Positions 1 through 12,259 of a stretch of DNA of 64,000 nucleotides are shown here, piece by piece (the first letter of the stretch is position 1; each line of letters starts with the position of its first letter). The stretch spans positions 5,394,001 to 5,458,000 of the forward strand of contig JAHRBC010000001.1 in the NCBI GenBank assembly GCA_022702545.1. Direction: 5' to 3'. Under the pieces are notes generated by a model that searched no databases, was not told the DNA's origin, and saw only the letters and a list, made by a program, of their open reading frames with translations. Made by a program: the position numbers and the translations under genes. Origin of the DNA: Phycomyces nitens. Taxonomy: Eukaryota; Mucoromycota; Mucoromycetes; Mucorales; Phycomycetaceae.

Positions 1-2186
1 GCGAGATCAGGCCAAGGCTCTTCTTTACCATACATTTGCAGCGCACGGAGGTGACACTGCTGCTGAAATGACGTTGGGATACCGTTCTTTACTTGGAATC
101 GGAACCGAGCAAAAGTGCGATGATGCAGTCTATTATTACAAGAGGGTGGCAGAAAAGGGTATAGTCCAACACTAGAGAGATTCATGGCACCAGACATTTA
201 TCAACCATCATTTTTTTTAGCCGTCAAGTATTATTTATCAGGACCTCCTGGTGGACGATCTCCATTATTACCAAAAGTACGGTTATCTGATGAAGATGGC
301 GGTGTGTATGGCTATGGAGCAAGTGTCATGACAGACAGACGCTACAGAGTTAATGGTGGCAGCTCAGAAAAGTCTGTGAGCATCGAAGAAGTGTTACAGT
401 ATTGGCGCTATCTTGCCCAAACAAAAGCTGATTTTGAGGCTCAGGTAAAGAATGATTTGTAGCAGTAATATTGGTTGTGGATAATGACAGATAGCCTTAA
501 CTGGTATCTATACATAGCTTACACTTGGCCAAGTCTACTATCAAGGCACTCGTAGCATCACACAGAATTTCAAAGATGCTTTTGGATTCTTTCGCCAAGT
601 AACAGACAAGATCCCGGCCGGTAAACTTAACGAGGCATTCATAACCAGTAAACGGGGAAAGGCAATTGGACAGGCGGCTGGCTTCCTTGGTAGGATGTAT
701 TGGAGAGGAGAGGGTGTAAGCCCAGATGTGAAGACGGCTTACAAGTGGTTTGAGTTGGGGGCCCAGTTTGGTGATGCAAACTCACAGAATGGTCTTGGAA
801 TGATGTACATGGAAGGTGTTGTTGTATCTCGGGTATGCTAGTCTGCTTCTCCTTAGGCTTGTACTCTTATTGATCTAGGCTGTTCTGTAGAACCGAGAAA
901 AGGGAATCGAATACTTTAAAAAGGCAGCAAACCAAGAGCATCCAGACGCTCAGGTCAATCTGGCTGTGGAGTACATGAGACATGAATCAACCCTACCCAT
1001 GGCTATCCGGCTGTTTACCATGGCCGCCGATGCCAAACACATACTGGCCTACTGGAACCTGGCCCAGTTAAACTATGCAGGTGTTGGCTTAAAGGCTTCG
1101 TGTCAAATGGCCGTGTCCGTAAGTCCCACCACTCCAAAATCCAGCAAAATTTTGACCGTTTTGTTATAGTTTTACAAATCCATCACTGAACGTGGCGACT
1201 GGCTCGATCCAACCGTAGAGACTGCCTACAAGCTATATACCAAGGGAGACAGAGAAGGAGCATTGATATACTATATGCTGGCTGCAGAAAAGGGCTATGA
1301 AGTGGCCCAATCCAACGTGGCCTATCTGCTGGACACCGATAAGCAGCTCTTGAAGCTCTCTATGCTCGGTATCATGGATGCCCCTCCACGAAACAAGGAA
1401 GAAGAGGAGCTCGCACTGATCTACTGGTCTCGTTCGGCCAACCAGAACAATGTAGACTCGCGTGTAAAGATGGGAGACTATTACTACCGTGGCATTGGTA
1501 CAAATGTTGATTATGAAAAGGCTGCTGCTTGCTATCGTGTGGCAGCCGAGATTGAGTTCTCTCCTCTGGCAATGTGGAATCTTGGCTGGATGTATGAAAA
1601 CGGAATTGGAGTGTCCAAAGACTTTCATCTTGCAAAGAGGTCGTATGACAATGCACTGAACGCCAACCCAGACGCATATCTACCCGTCAAATTGTCACTA
1701 GTAAAGCTCTATGTTCGCTATTACTGGGAATGGTTGAGAGGAGGAGAAGTCGGACAGGGACTACAGGACTCTCTCAAAGACAATTCCAAACTCGGAAAAT
1801 CTGACTCTGTGGAAATAATCAACCAAGAGGTTCGCCGTAGAAAGGAAATTGAGGCTCATGGAAATGATAGAGGCCATTGGGACATTGGTGCAGAAGAAGA
1901 ATTGAGACGAAAGTACAGCAAACATATGAAGCAAATGGAGCGTGAAGAGGGCGATGACTATATGGAAACAGCCTCGGGTTTTGGAGAAGATTATCGCGAC
2001 GAGGAGTACTCAGAGGAAGATGATTTGATGGAGAGCCTAATGATTCTGGGCCTGTGTCTTCTTGTTGGCTGGTTAGTCTATGTCCGTCAATTCCGGTTTG
2101 GCAATCAAAGAGGAAATGCACCGCCAAGAGGACTAGACAACCCACCTGCACAGCAAGAGGGAGGCAGACAAGAAGAGCACCCATAA
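1..2186 (+). CDS. HRD3: SEL1L/HRD3-type Sel1-repeat ERAD protein (5' end missing)
   Basis: Spliced gene whose 5' part lies before the window. Readable exons are about 2-158, 220-444, 533-830, 892-1118 and 1170-2186; all visible introns are short GT..AG. The protein carries successive Sel1-like repeats with the A..G......A..YY pattern (for example around 1264-1340 and 1460-1640). A hydrophobic segment near the C-terminus (about 2035-2085) looks like a membrane anchor and is followed by a short Gly/Pro/Gln-rich tail. This order, luminal Sel1 repeats then one C-terminal transmembrane helix, matches SEL1L/Hrd3p, which recruits misfolded ER proteins to the HRD1 ubiquitin ligase. An acidic linker (about 1950-2030) precedes the anchor. 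Exon ends were placed by eye from reading frame and splice dinucleotides. The family assignment is firm; exact boundaries are less so. Confidence 0.9.
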
Positions 2187-2387
2187 AACCAAGCAAGCAT
2201 GCCGGTCATGGCTAGACAGAATTGCAACAAGTACATGTCTTTCTAAACTATCTATTAAAAAAATAAAGATGGATACTTGTCAAAGCTGATCTGGGGAGTT
2301 TTGAATTGACAAAAGGACTGTTGTATTCTATAATTTATATATATATAAAAGAAAAACGCTGGTTTTAACATTAATATAATAATCGCA

Positions 2388-3143
2388 ATGGATCATGACT
2401 TGAGCGATACAAAGGCCCTGTCCACATTGAAAGTATCTCCTTTGTCTGGACTTTCTTTGGAACTTGGGCAATCGAATGACACCCAGAGTCATGGCACAAC
2501 AGTGTGGCATTCAGCAATTCAGCTGGCCTTTTATCTTGCTGACACACTCAAGCCACCAAAGTTCAATCTCAAAGAAGGAATCCTGCATCCAAAGGAAACC
2601 AAGCGATGTCTTGAACTAGGTAGCGGATGCGGCTTGAGTGGACTGACGATGGCTGCACTGGGATTCGACACCACCTTGACAGATCTGCCAGTTGTAGTGG
2701 ACAAGGTGCTTACCGCAAACACCACCCACAATCTTGGCTCAATCAAGGACTACTGGTACGATCTCCAACAGGCACATCAACACTCTGCTCGCATGGCAGA
2801 TCCCAAAGTATGCGCCAAGCCTCTCGACTGGCTCAACCTGGACGCATCCTCAAACTGGCTAGAGACTCACTATCACTACATTCTCTCAGCCGATTGTATA
2901 TATAGCATTGAGCTCGTCCAACCTCTGTTGGAATGTATGTTCAGTTTGGCCTCTCCTACCACCACCGTATTGGTGGCTATGGAACGAAGAGATGCCCTGG
3001 TAGTAGATGGATTTGTGGAAAAGGCAAGGTGCAAAGGGTTTGAGGCTCGTATTGTTCCAAAAAAATTGGTTCGAACAGCTCTTACAGGCAATGAAGATGT
3101 TGAAATTTGGAGATTAAAGAAGAAGCGAACAAGAGAAAGCTAG
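2388..3143 (+). CDS. METTL21-like (Methyltransf_16) protein methyltransferase
   Basis: Single-exon gene of 251 residues. It has the class I SAM-binding motif LELGSGCGLSGL (about residues 75-86), an acidic post-I region TLTDLP, and the SADCIYS segment (about residue 166) typical of the METTL21/FAM86/EFM group of lysine methyltransferases, related to nicotinamide N-methyltransferase. Such enzymes methylate non-histone proteins such as elongation factors, chaperones or VCP; the substrate cannot be told here. The length is normal for the family and no targeting signal is seen. It lies 200 bp downstream of the SEL1L-like gene on the same strand and is convergent with the STK19-like gene, with a gap of only 28 bp between the two stop codons. 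Confidence 0.8.
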   Translation: MDHDLSDTKALSTLKVSPLSGLSLELGQSNDTQSHGTTVWHSAIQLAFYLADTLKPPKFNLKEGILHPKETKRCLELGSGCGLSGLTMAALGFDTTLTDLPVVVDKVLTANTTHNLGSIKDYWYDLQQAHQHSARMADPKVCAKPLDWLNLDASSNWLETHYHYILSADCIYSIELVQPLLECMFSLASPTTTVLVAMERRDALVVDGFVEKARCKGFEARIVPKKLVRTALTGNEDVEIWRLKKKRTRES

Positions 3144-3171
3144 ACTATACACACATATATTGAATATAGGT

Positions 3172-4436
3172 TCAAGAACCCTTTAATCCCTTCCTGGTAA
3201 GCCTGATCAAGTCGCCCATAGGAGTATGATGCCTGAAAGGATAGCATAGAATTAGTATCACTTGAATTTATAAAACATCTTATTTTATTGAGACCGAGTT
3301 TTACCTCTCTGCGCGTCCACTGCCTACAAGATCATGTAGTAGAAATTCATAGCCAATTGATGTCTTTTTAAACACCTTTTGTTGAATCATCTAAGAATAA
3401 AAGTTAGCATTAGACCAAGAGGTCAAGCAAGTAATAAACCTTTTCAAACATATCTTTGGTAGGCCGTTTTTTCAACATTTGCAGAATTTCTTCTCTGCCC
3501 TTTCTAACATCTGAAAAAAACATGCCTTGACCAGGGATCGAAACCCAATATAGGTTCAGTCTTAAATGAGGCAGCAAAACTCCAGCTTTGACCAGCTGGC
3601 TAAAAGGTATAGGGATGAGATCCAAATACAGAAAAGCAAACATGTACAAAGTGTACATATAAAAGGCTCACATCAATTCCTCTTCTTGGTTACAGCATTC
3701 TTTCATGAGTACATCGCGTGAAAGACACTTTTCTTTGGACTCTCTGGTCTCAATCAACCGCTTGAAGCGATCTGCCCAAGCAAAAGAGAATAAGTCCTTC
3801 GTGGATCGTCACACACACAGACACATAAATACACTGACCAAAGAAGTTTGGGTCTATGCCCTTCCCTGATGTGTTGATGCCATCAGCCACTTCTTTTTCA
3901 AATGTAATCTTGGCTTTCTCAATCATGGCCACATAATCAGGTGTAGCCATCAAAATTGTTTCGTCTTCAAAGGTGTCCATCCCACGGAATGAACACCATA
4001 AACCATTATTTACATCTACCTCCTGATCATTGAGGTCAACAAGGTACTTGTATATATATATATATACATATATATATTTTGATAACTTGGACCTACGTAA
4101 GCTTACCAAGTCGCGATCAACGGCTGTGTAATTAGGCATCAAGTCGTAGATCTGATGAATAAAACATATAGGGAGTCTCGCTTTAATTGAATTCCCAATT
4201 TTGGTTGTTGATTGTAAGCCTTTTTTTATCAAGTAATCAGCAGCTGCACTTCCATCAGATACGATGGGTAGGTCATCCCCAAACTCATCTGCGAATTCGT
4301 TATCCTCAAATTTCTTTAATCGTTTACGGATTGCTTTCTTTTTGATTCCATAAGCATCTGGATCTATCTGACAATCATTTCTATCTGACGTGGAACAAGC
4401 ATCATCGTAGGTTTGTCGTGCTCGTTTTCTATCCAT
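3172..4436 (-). CDS. STK19: STK19-like winged-helix protein
   Basis: Multi-exon gene reading right to left from ATG at 4434-4436. Exon 1 carries a basic N-terminus (KKKAIRKRLKKF, nuclear-signal-like) and LPICFIHQIYDLMPNYTAVD, matching the first winged-helix region of STK19. Later exons give LVKAGVLLPHL...WVSIPGQGMFF (about 3615-3515) and the C-terminal YEFLLHDLVGSGRAER (about 3349-3305); a last exon reading HHTPMGDLIRLTRKGLKG ends at the TGA at 3172-3174. STK19 was named as a kinase, but the human protein is now described as a DNA-binding winged-helix factor of transcription-coupled repair; no kinase motifs are visible here either. One intron (about 4030-4110) is a TA-rich run. It is divergent from the bromodomain gene across about 280 bp. 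Exon joins are by eye. Confidence 0.75.
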
Positions 4437-4719
4437 GGGTATTGAGTGTGTACGTGTTGTATAGGAAAGGGAAAGAGAGAGAACGCGGGATTTGAATCCT
4501 GATCTACGTCACAAGGATGCTTTTGCAAAGACATTGGGTGCAAATAGCCGTATGTTCTGATTGAGCCAGTGCAACGCGTTTTTTGTAGTGTTTTTTATTC
4601 TTGGACACTTCTTGATCTTGCTGCCGACATCATCTGTTTCTTTTGCTGCTGTCTTGTGCATTGCCAAAGTTACTCGTTTGTTTGATCTTTCTTCATAACC
4701 TGTCTGGCCAGAAAGTGAA

Positions 4720-7691
4720 ATGTCTGGCATCGCACAGAAACGCCCATTCGCCTCCTTAGTCGCTGATCAGCAAGACAGGCAAGTTCATGGCAGTCATCGT
4801 TGGGATGATCTGGTCAAAAACTTTGGAATGGGTGGACATGGGAAAGATTTTGGAGATTTTTGGTTGCGAAGAAGCCATTGTTTATTGAAACCTTTCAATC
4901 GTTTCCGCAATTTCCTCTTTTTATGATTTATAGTGGCTCAAGCGATGCGCTGTCTCCCAGACAAGCAATACTCGATTCAGAGTCAGGAATGTCAACGAAG
5001 GCCCCCAGGCTGAGCTTGACACCAGCTGAAAAGAGTTTCTGCATTGGTGCTTTAAAGACACTTATGAAGCAGCGTTCAGCCGGTGCATTTCTGGAGCCCG
5101 TAGACCCTGTGGCCTACAACATTCCGGATTATTTTGAGATTGTAAAGCATCCAATGGATTTGGGAACAGTTATGAAGAAGCTACGAAATGGGGAATACGG
5201 GACGATACATGAATTTTCAGAGGACATACAGCTCATGTTCGATAACTGCTATTTGTATAATAATGCGGGGGATCCTGTCTGTTGTGAAGCAAAGAAACTC
5301 GAAGAAGTTTTTCGCAAGTGCATGAAGAAAGCACCCGCATCCTCTGTAAGTAAATTCGGTATTTTCAGTGCAAATGGAGGAAAAAAGAGAGAAGCAATGG
5401 GCTGATCATTAGGCTCATTTACCAGTCGCTTTCTCGGTCTCCACCACGAGTCTCAGCACCACCTGCAATACCTGCACTATCTGTAGCTCCTGCTCTTTCT
5501 CCTGCTCCAGTTCCAGCTCCAGTTCCAGCTCCAGTTCCAGCTCCAGTTCCAGCTCCTGTATTAGCCCCAACACCCCCACCTCTAACACCCCCACCACCAG
5601 CTCCTCCACTTTCTCCACCAGCCATCACGAATCCACCTAAATCATTACGTATCGTAAACAACTATGCGACATATGAGCCTACAGATTCAGAAGACTTGAA
5701 TATCGTATCACCCGAGCCATTTGTGAATCCAACCACCCCGAAAGAACGATCGGCTTCTCTTGTCAGTGTACCAGAAACAATGTCAGACACAGAATTTAAG
5801 CGTTGTGAGACAGTTATGAAGGAGATGAAGAAACACAAACATCACGATTACAGCTGGCCGTTTGTGCAGCCGGTGGATGCAGAGGCATGGGGAGCTATAG
5901 ACTATCATGACGTTGTAAAAGAACCTATGGACATGTCTACTATTGAAAAGAAGCTTTATGAGCACCAGTATCACAACGAAGATGAATTCAAATCGGATTT
6001 TACGCTAATGTTTAAAAATTGCTTCGCCTACAATCCACCGGACCATCTTGTACATAAGAATGGCAAGAAGTTTGAGGAGATCTTCAATAATTTCTGGGAA
6101 AAATCTTTAGCAAAAATATCGGCAACAAAGGGTAGGATAACTTTTTGGCAAAAAGGTATTGTCTGCGGTGACTGATTGGATCTTCTGGGGGTGTGAATTG
6201 TAGCCAAGCGACTACAAGAGCTTGAGAAACAAAAGAGAGAGTTAGAGAAGAGGTTAACTAAGGAGGAGACCCAAGGTAAGGTGGTAGAAAAGAAAATACT
6301 GGTACCAATGCCAAGGTCTGAGCCCAAGGTCACCAAAATTACCAGCGATCCAGGTAAAAAAACAAAAAATACTTGGACAATATGGCGAAATCAGAACAAA
6401 AAGGCTAAAGAATATATCCATTACTGCCATAATTATAAAATAACCACAACTACAATAACATGCCTACATACATACATTACATACAATCAGACCGCCCAAC
6501 TATATTACGCCTCAAATTACCTATCATACCAAAACCAGAAATACCATCCACACCAAAAGAAGAGGTAAACAAACCACTTTGCAAAACCCCCTCAAAAACT
6601 CAACGAGGTTGGGCCATCAGTCACCGCGTGAAACTATTCCTAGAAAGCTATCTGGACTTGGCTTGTCAAAACAAGCGCCTCAAGATGTCAATCGACCTAA
6701 GCTGGCATTGGGTGAAAAACCCATCTCTCCAAAAAATTTAAAGGCACCCGAAAAAAAAGTATACTCATTGATTCCTGTGGGGGGGTTTTTTTTTAAATGT
6801 TTTAACCAGGCTAACACTGTACATAGCCATCTATTTTGCAAAACCAGGACAGCTGGCTTGCCCTTGCACAAAAGCCAAAAACCCAACCATCGACGCCTAG
6901 TGCGATCGTTGAGCTGGATGGGTTTGATAAACTGCCAATAACACCTTTAGAAAAATTAGACGAGCGGCCAGATCTTCCAAAAGAAGGGTCCCCGGCCACT
7001 GTCAAGAAAGAACCTGTCAAAACATTTGATATAAACGATCTGTACGAAAAGATTCATGAAGAGAGTCGAATTCGGGAGCAGCAGGTATATATATATATAT
7101 ATTAATATCTATCATCTGTACTCATGAACCTAAATAGAAACGAGAAGAGAGGGAGCTTTTGGAAAAAAATGAAAAGGCCCGTCTAGAAAAAGAGAAGAAG
7201 GCGCGGGAGGAGCAACTAGAAAAGGATAGGTAAAGATGACTAGGAAATTTGGGACAAAAGACTTATTGGAAATCCAGAGAGCATATACAGCGAATGGAGA
7301 TAAAGAAGAAGGAAGACCAGGAAGAAAGAATGGCAAATCTGGTATGTTGGATAGCGTGTCAAGACTGACAGCATGGTGAGGCAGTTATTGATCTAGTGGG
7401 ATGATACAGGAACGCGCCCCTGTAGATATTAGCGCACAAAAGATGACATTTCAGAACTACGAGTCTGCTAATTTGAGTAGAGATCATGACTGGCGAGAAA
7501 TTTATTTGTGGCAACGAGAGACGGTGGATTACAGGCACCTTCCTGTGCCTGGGTTCATTCGACGATCGGGCTTCTCGTTAACAGAATTAAGGCGCAGGCT
7601 TCTGAGCACGCGAGGACGGATGGAAACCAACCGTCCCCAGCAGGATGAATGTGAAGAAGACCAGGGCGATTCAGACATGGACGTGGAGTAA
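4720..7691 (+). CDS. BET-family protein with two bromodomains
   Basis: Spliced gene. Bromodomain 1 is encoded at about 5025-5345 (acetyl-lysine pocket motif PDYFEIVKHPMDLGT, conserved Asn in DNCYLYN). A Pro/Ala/Val linker with PAPV repeats (about 5505-5555) follows, then bromodomain 2 at about 5785-6100 (DYHDVVKEPMDMSTI, Asn in KNCFAYN). Next come a coiled coil (KRLQELEKQKRELEKRL, from about 6206), basic and Ser/Pro-rich exons, a charged helix (about 7030-7230) and a C-terminal exon ending in the acidic stretch DECEEDQGDSDMDVE. Two tandem bromodomains with this spacing mark BET proteins (Bdf1/BRD4 type), which read acetylated histone H4. A typical NET domain was not recognised. The ATG at 4720 is plausible, but the first intron is unresolved; translation of bromodomain 1 could start after about 4929. 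Confidence 0.82.
5505..5555 (+). repeat. 12-bp tandem repeat encoding PAPV
   Basis: About four copies of a 12-base unit (CCAGCTCCAGTT) inside the linker between the two bromodomains. It is coding in the + frame and gives repeated Pro-Ala-Pro-Val. Copy number of such units often varies between strains. Confidence 0.85.
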
Positions 7692-7896
7692 ATCTTATAT
7701 ATATAAAGACGATCTCGTTTTATATTACCCAACTTGGGGACATAAAGATGAATCGTCTATGTTTTTTTTTTATTATTTTTTTTAAAAAAGGGTTTTTTCT
7801 TTTAGTAACAAGAAAACCTCGTAAAAGAAGTATAGCATGTCATTTCAATGTAAATTGGCTTGATTTAATCTTTATTTGTGCTTGGAATTTTAAAAT

Positions 7897-10800
7897 TTAC
7901 ATCATGGAGGTGAATAATAGGGCAGAGGCAGCATTACTGGTATCATTATCATTGTTTCCTTGAGATGGGGCTGATCCTTCTTCATTATATTCGTATGGTT
8001 TTCTTTGAGACAGGATCTCTTCTTCTCGAATCTCTCTCTCGGCCTGTCTTTCGCTTTCAATACGAATGTTCTTTGCCTTGACGCTGTCGCTCAGAGATTC
8101 ATTTTCGGCCTTGTTCTCTTCAAAGAACTTGCTGTTTGGTTTAGTTTCCACTGGCTGAAGTGGCATGATATAATTGACGCCCAGGCGTTCTGATGCTTCC
8201 TTTAGTTCCATCATGAATGTATTATGACGAAGCCATCGACCTCCAGGGTCCTGCCAGTTCTGGGTATGCTGATAGTAAAATGAAATGGTGATCTTGTTTT
8301 GATTTTCAAAAGACAGCACGTTTGCAGAAGTGCTTCCTGGTGTAAAGAGATGAGGAAGGGTATCACTCCATTCCATCATATGGTCTCTCAGTTTATGGAT
8401 CTTCCATGAAGGTGTCTCGAACCCAACATGAATGTCTGGATAAAGTGTGGTTAGCATGACATTCGATTGTACTTATTCTCAAAAGCAGTTGTATTTACCA
8501 GCCGTCTCTCCAGTGCATCCAGTGCGCCGGCAATTAATAATATACAGAGGAACCAAAACGGTATTCTTGACATAGACTACAGAGCCATCCCATCTCCTAA
8601 ACAAGTTTTGTCGAGTTAATAAGATTACAAGCCTTGAGGTACCAGACTTACAAAAATGTACTTGATAAGAGACCAACATTATCAACCACCCAATTCTCGT
8701 CGCCAACCATTACACGATCTCCTGCATCAAAAGGGTGCTAGAAAAAGAGTTAGTTTGGTACTTGATTAGTATGTTTGACTTACTGTTACAAATACAAAGA
8801 TGATTGATTCAAATATATCTTTGGCACTATTTCCAAAGATGAAACTGGCTGCGATAAACGCACTCCAGAGAGGCATAAGCTCTGTACCAACATTAATACC
8901 AAACGATGCGAGAACAATAACAACCTAAAATTATAGTAATTAATAAGCTTTTTCGTCTGCTTAGAAAGAAATGAACCCTTACCCAAATTGCCACAAATAT
9001 TACAAGAAGAATAATGTTTAATTTCCCTGTTGCTTGTGACAAATCACGAACTGATCTAGCCAGATTCTTGCGCTCGCGGTAAATGCGAATGCACCCTGAA
9101 CGCAATTCTCTTTTGCTGATATCCCCGTTTCCGTCCCTATCAAACATTTCAAATGCCTCTATGGCTTGTTGGCGAGTTTCAAATAAAGGCAACAGATCGC
9201 TCTCGACAATATAATCTCGAGTGGGTGAATGGCCAGCCACATTGTAAAAGATTCGTTTTGCTGTCGCCTTTGCTTGCTGAGAGGTGTTTTGGTTGAGACC
9301 AGCTGATTGTCCAACCAGTTTCTTGTAGCCACCTTTAAATAGCTTTCCTGGCAAGGTCGTCCCCAAGTTGAATTCGCGACCAGAGGACATGAAACTCTTT
9401 TCATAGCTGCTTCTTCCTCCACCTCCACTCCATGAACTTGATCTTGACAGGGGAATTGGATTTCCATCTTCATCAAGGGTTTCCTCGTGTGGTTTTGTGA
9501 TCTCTCTAGGGCTTAGTTTTTTTGCGAGCTTCTTCATAAACCCATCATCTGGTTTCTCTTGGGGTTTTTGAGCCTCGATATCAGGAGTTAGTTCTGTCAA
9601 AGTCCTGTCCCTAGAAATATTGCCAGGAGAGGATCTAAACTGAGTTAGATCCTGCTCATTATCTTGTAGTTCGTCAACACAGGGAATAGCAACAAGGGTA
9701 TCCATATTCTGAGAGGGAAATCGAACATTTGGCTTTGGTGTCTGGTTTTCTGGGGCTGGCCCGGTTGGTGTTGGTGCCATGATTGATTTCTTGTTCTTTT
9801 TTTGCTCTGTTCGATAATTTTCGGCTGGGCTTTTCCCGTTTACAGTCGGGCAATTGGGGTTGGGCTCATTGGCATTCCTCTTTCGACGAATACGTTTGAG
9901 AAGGAATTCTTGGTGTGTCTTACGCTTTGGCTTTCTTAGATTATCAAGCATCTTGAGTTCTCGACTGTTTTTGGCAATTCTTTCTCCATAAGCTTTCCTG
10001 TAAAATTGATACAGAATTAGTAGGGTATCGTTGGGAGTACATGGAATAATTGGATATTTACTGATGGAAATTTACAACTATAATAATAATGAGGATGAAC
10101 AATAAGGTTAAACAATGGAAGTACAAGTTTATTTGAGAAATTCCGCTTTTGTGTCTTACCGATCATTTGCAGAATTAGCTTTTCTACTAAAAGTAAAATG
10201 GCGGCAAAAAAACAGCATTCAAAAATGCTGTAGAATATATGGACATAGCTTGGTTTTTCGGTTCCTTCAGGAAGAGGTGCATACTCGGAAATAAGTGCCC
10301 AGGCTCCCCAACCAAACGCAGTATTGATGACTACTCTGATGAATAGCCGAAGTGCCATGTAGTACTGGTGTATGCGGAGTAAATCGAGAGTATCAGTAAA
10401 GAACAAAAGTCGATCGCACTTTCAAAAAGATATTAGAGAAAAACAGAAAATGAGATTTTACCGATAAACGAGTGTGAAGAGCTTCTGTTGCTTGGGGTCT
10501 TAGAGTAGTGCCGATCTTTCGGATAAACCATGGTACTGTCTCTGTCAAGATCTGGGTAGCCATTCCAATGCACCATATAAATGCAAGCCAGGTAAACCAG
10601 AGCTGCAATCCGTACGAGGTGATTGTAACTTGGTTCTTGTGGCCATAGATCTCCCACACAGACACGCACACAGCCAGCAGAATTGCTGCAGTCAGGATGA
10701 GACAGCCCCATTGGATGTTTGATGCATTACGAGAAAGACAAAACAGGATATTCGCGGAAGCAATGTGCTTCTTGTTTTTGGCGTGTTTGCCTTCATGCTT

Positions 10801-11016
10801 GTCTTCTTCGTCCTCGTCGTCGCGACCTCCCCAGTCGAATGAATCTGTAATTGTGCGGCCATCATACTCTTTGTGTCTCTCTGCTTCTTCGCCCGAATAG
10901 GTATTCTCATCATCTGTCCCAAGGCTTATCCGCCTTTCGTTTTGAGGTCGTTCTTCATTGTGAGGATTTATAGGCAGGTGTTGATTATTATCTTCTCTTT
11001 CAGGCATATTTATCAA
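7897..11016 (-). CDS. EF-hand MscS-family mechanosensitive ion channel
   Basis: Large spliced gene reading right to left. An acidic, hydrophilic N-terminus (about 11016-10750) is followed by several membrane segments (about 10720-10560, 10370-10190 and 9030-8830). A long cytosolic linker (about 9990-9250) leads to one EF-hand with the calcium-loop ligands DRDGNGDISKRE (about 9140-9105). Next come the MscS pore and beta-domain: LMPLWSAFIAASFIFGNSA, then DPFDAGDRV-type HPFDAGDRVMVGDENWVVDN, then the C-terminal MscS domain ending at 7897. This is the layout of fungal Msy1/Msy2 channels of the ER membrane, which relieve hypo-osmotic stress and shape calcium signals. It is convergent with the BET gene (about 205 bp between stops). 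Roughly six introns; the first ATG could also be at 11007. Confidence 0.87.
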
Positions 11017-12259
11017 CTGCTTTATCTCTCTCTCTCTCTTTATATTCTAGAAACGGTTGTAATTAGTTGTCAAGGGTTTAATTGAGCAATCTGCAGGAAT
11101 TCTAGATTACCTTTCTTCTCTTCTTAACAAGTACCCTTTTAAGATAAAAAAGCTAGTGGAGTATTTATAAAGTATACAGGAAACCCGAGTGGCGATCATT
11201 GATGAGATAATGGCATTATAGAAATATAAGTCACAGCAGAGGAGACTGACGTTACAATATTTGTTTCTATTTAGGATCATCTTACCGATCCAACGTCAAA
11301 AAATTTTCTCCAAGAAAATCGCCCAAGCTTTGAGGGAAGTATAGAGCGCTCTAATGTCAGCTCCGCAATGAATGGCCAAAATCCAGCCCTATTTTGCCAA
11401 TCAACTTCAAGCTCACTTTAACCTGGATTTTAGTTTGAAAACAAGCCATTGTTGACCGCGACATGCGATTGAACGGTGCCACGTCGCGACTATAAATGAT
11501 TCACAAGGCGATCCTCAAAAACTCAGTCTTCTTTCCACACTAAATTCGAATGACAAAGGAACGATGTAAAGGATCTGATTTGGCAGTGATTATATGGGAC
11601 AATGTCTTTTTGGGGGTTCAATAGACATTAGAAACCCAAGCCCTCAAGTCATCTAGTCTTGATCTACCAAATCATTTAAACGTCCTGAAGCTACAATCAT
11701 TCTGAATAAAGTTTCATTTTATGATGTCATTTACCGACCCCTATTGTATAATAGTATTTTACCATGGCAACAAATATCTAGGTTACTATGCAACAATGAT
11801 GAATCTAAGCAATGTCTGGCCAGGACAATGGGTCTGTTCTCTAGTTTTCTTATCACAGTCTTTCTACTTAAGGTAAAGGCTGGAAGAAGGGATTGTTGGA
11901 CCATGTGTATATACAAATATGGGCATAGTTCGCAAATACATCTCTTACCTTATTGTCTTTAGTTGTGAACCTGTGAAAAAATCCCGGGCGCGTACTAGAT
12001 ATAGATGATAGTATTTGTAGAGAATAAGCTTCAGGACAAGATTTGAGTGTGTGGACACTTATATTTCCACCTAGTGTAATAAAAAAAAAACAAGTGGCCT
12101 CTGATGTGTAGACCAACAATAACAATTGACAAAAAAAGGGGGAATCCATAATGTAGAAATGATATTTATAATTGTTTACTCGATAGTATATATTAAGTTA
12201 TTAAAACCAAGATGGGTAGATACATGGCAATGGTAACATTCAGTTTCATTTGTATTTCT
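11017..12259. other. Intergenic, no gene recognised
   Basis: About 1.2 kb between the MscS channel (start) and the acyl-CoA dehydrogenase (end). A CT-rich stretch (about 11020-11040) precedes the channel start and probably belongs to its promoter or 5' UTR. Small open frames at 11731-12149 have no family features and look random. Confidence 0.5.

Noticed and set aside
5415..5661. Two minus-strand open frames rich in Glu-Leu or Gly-Ala-Thr
   Set aside because: They are the antisense of the PAPV-coding repeat in the bromodomain gene; composition alone keeps them open.
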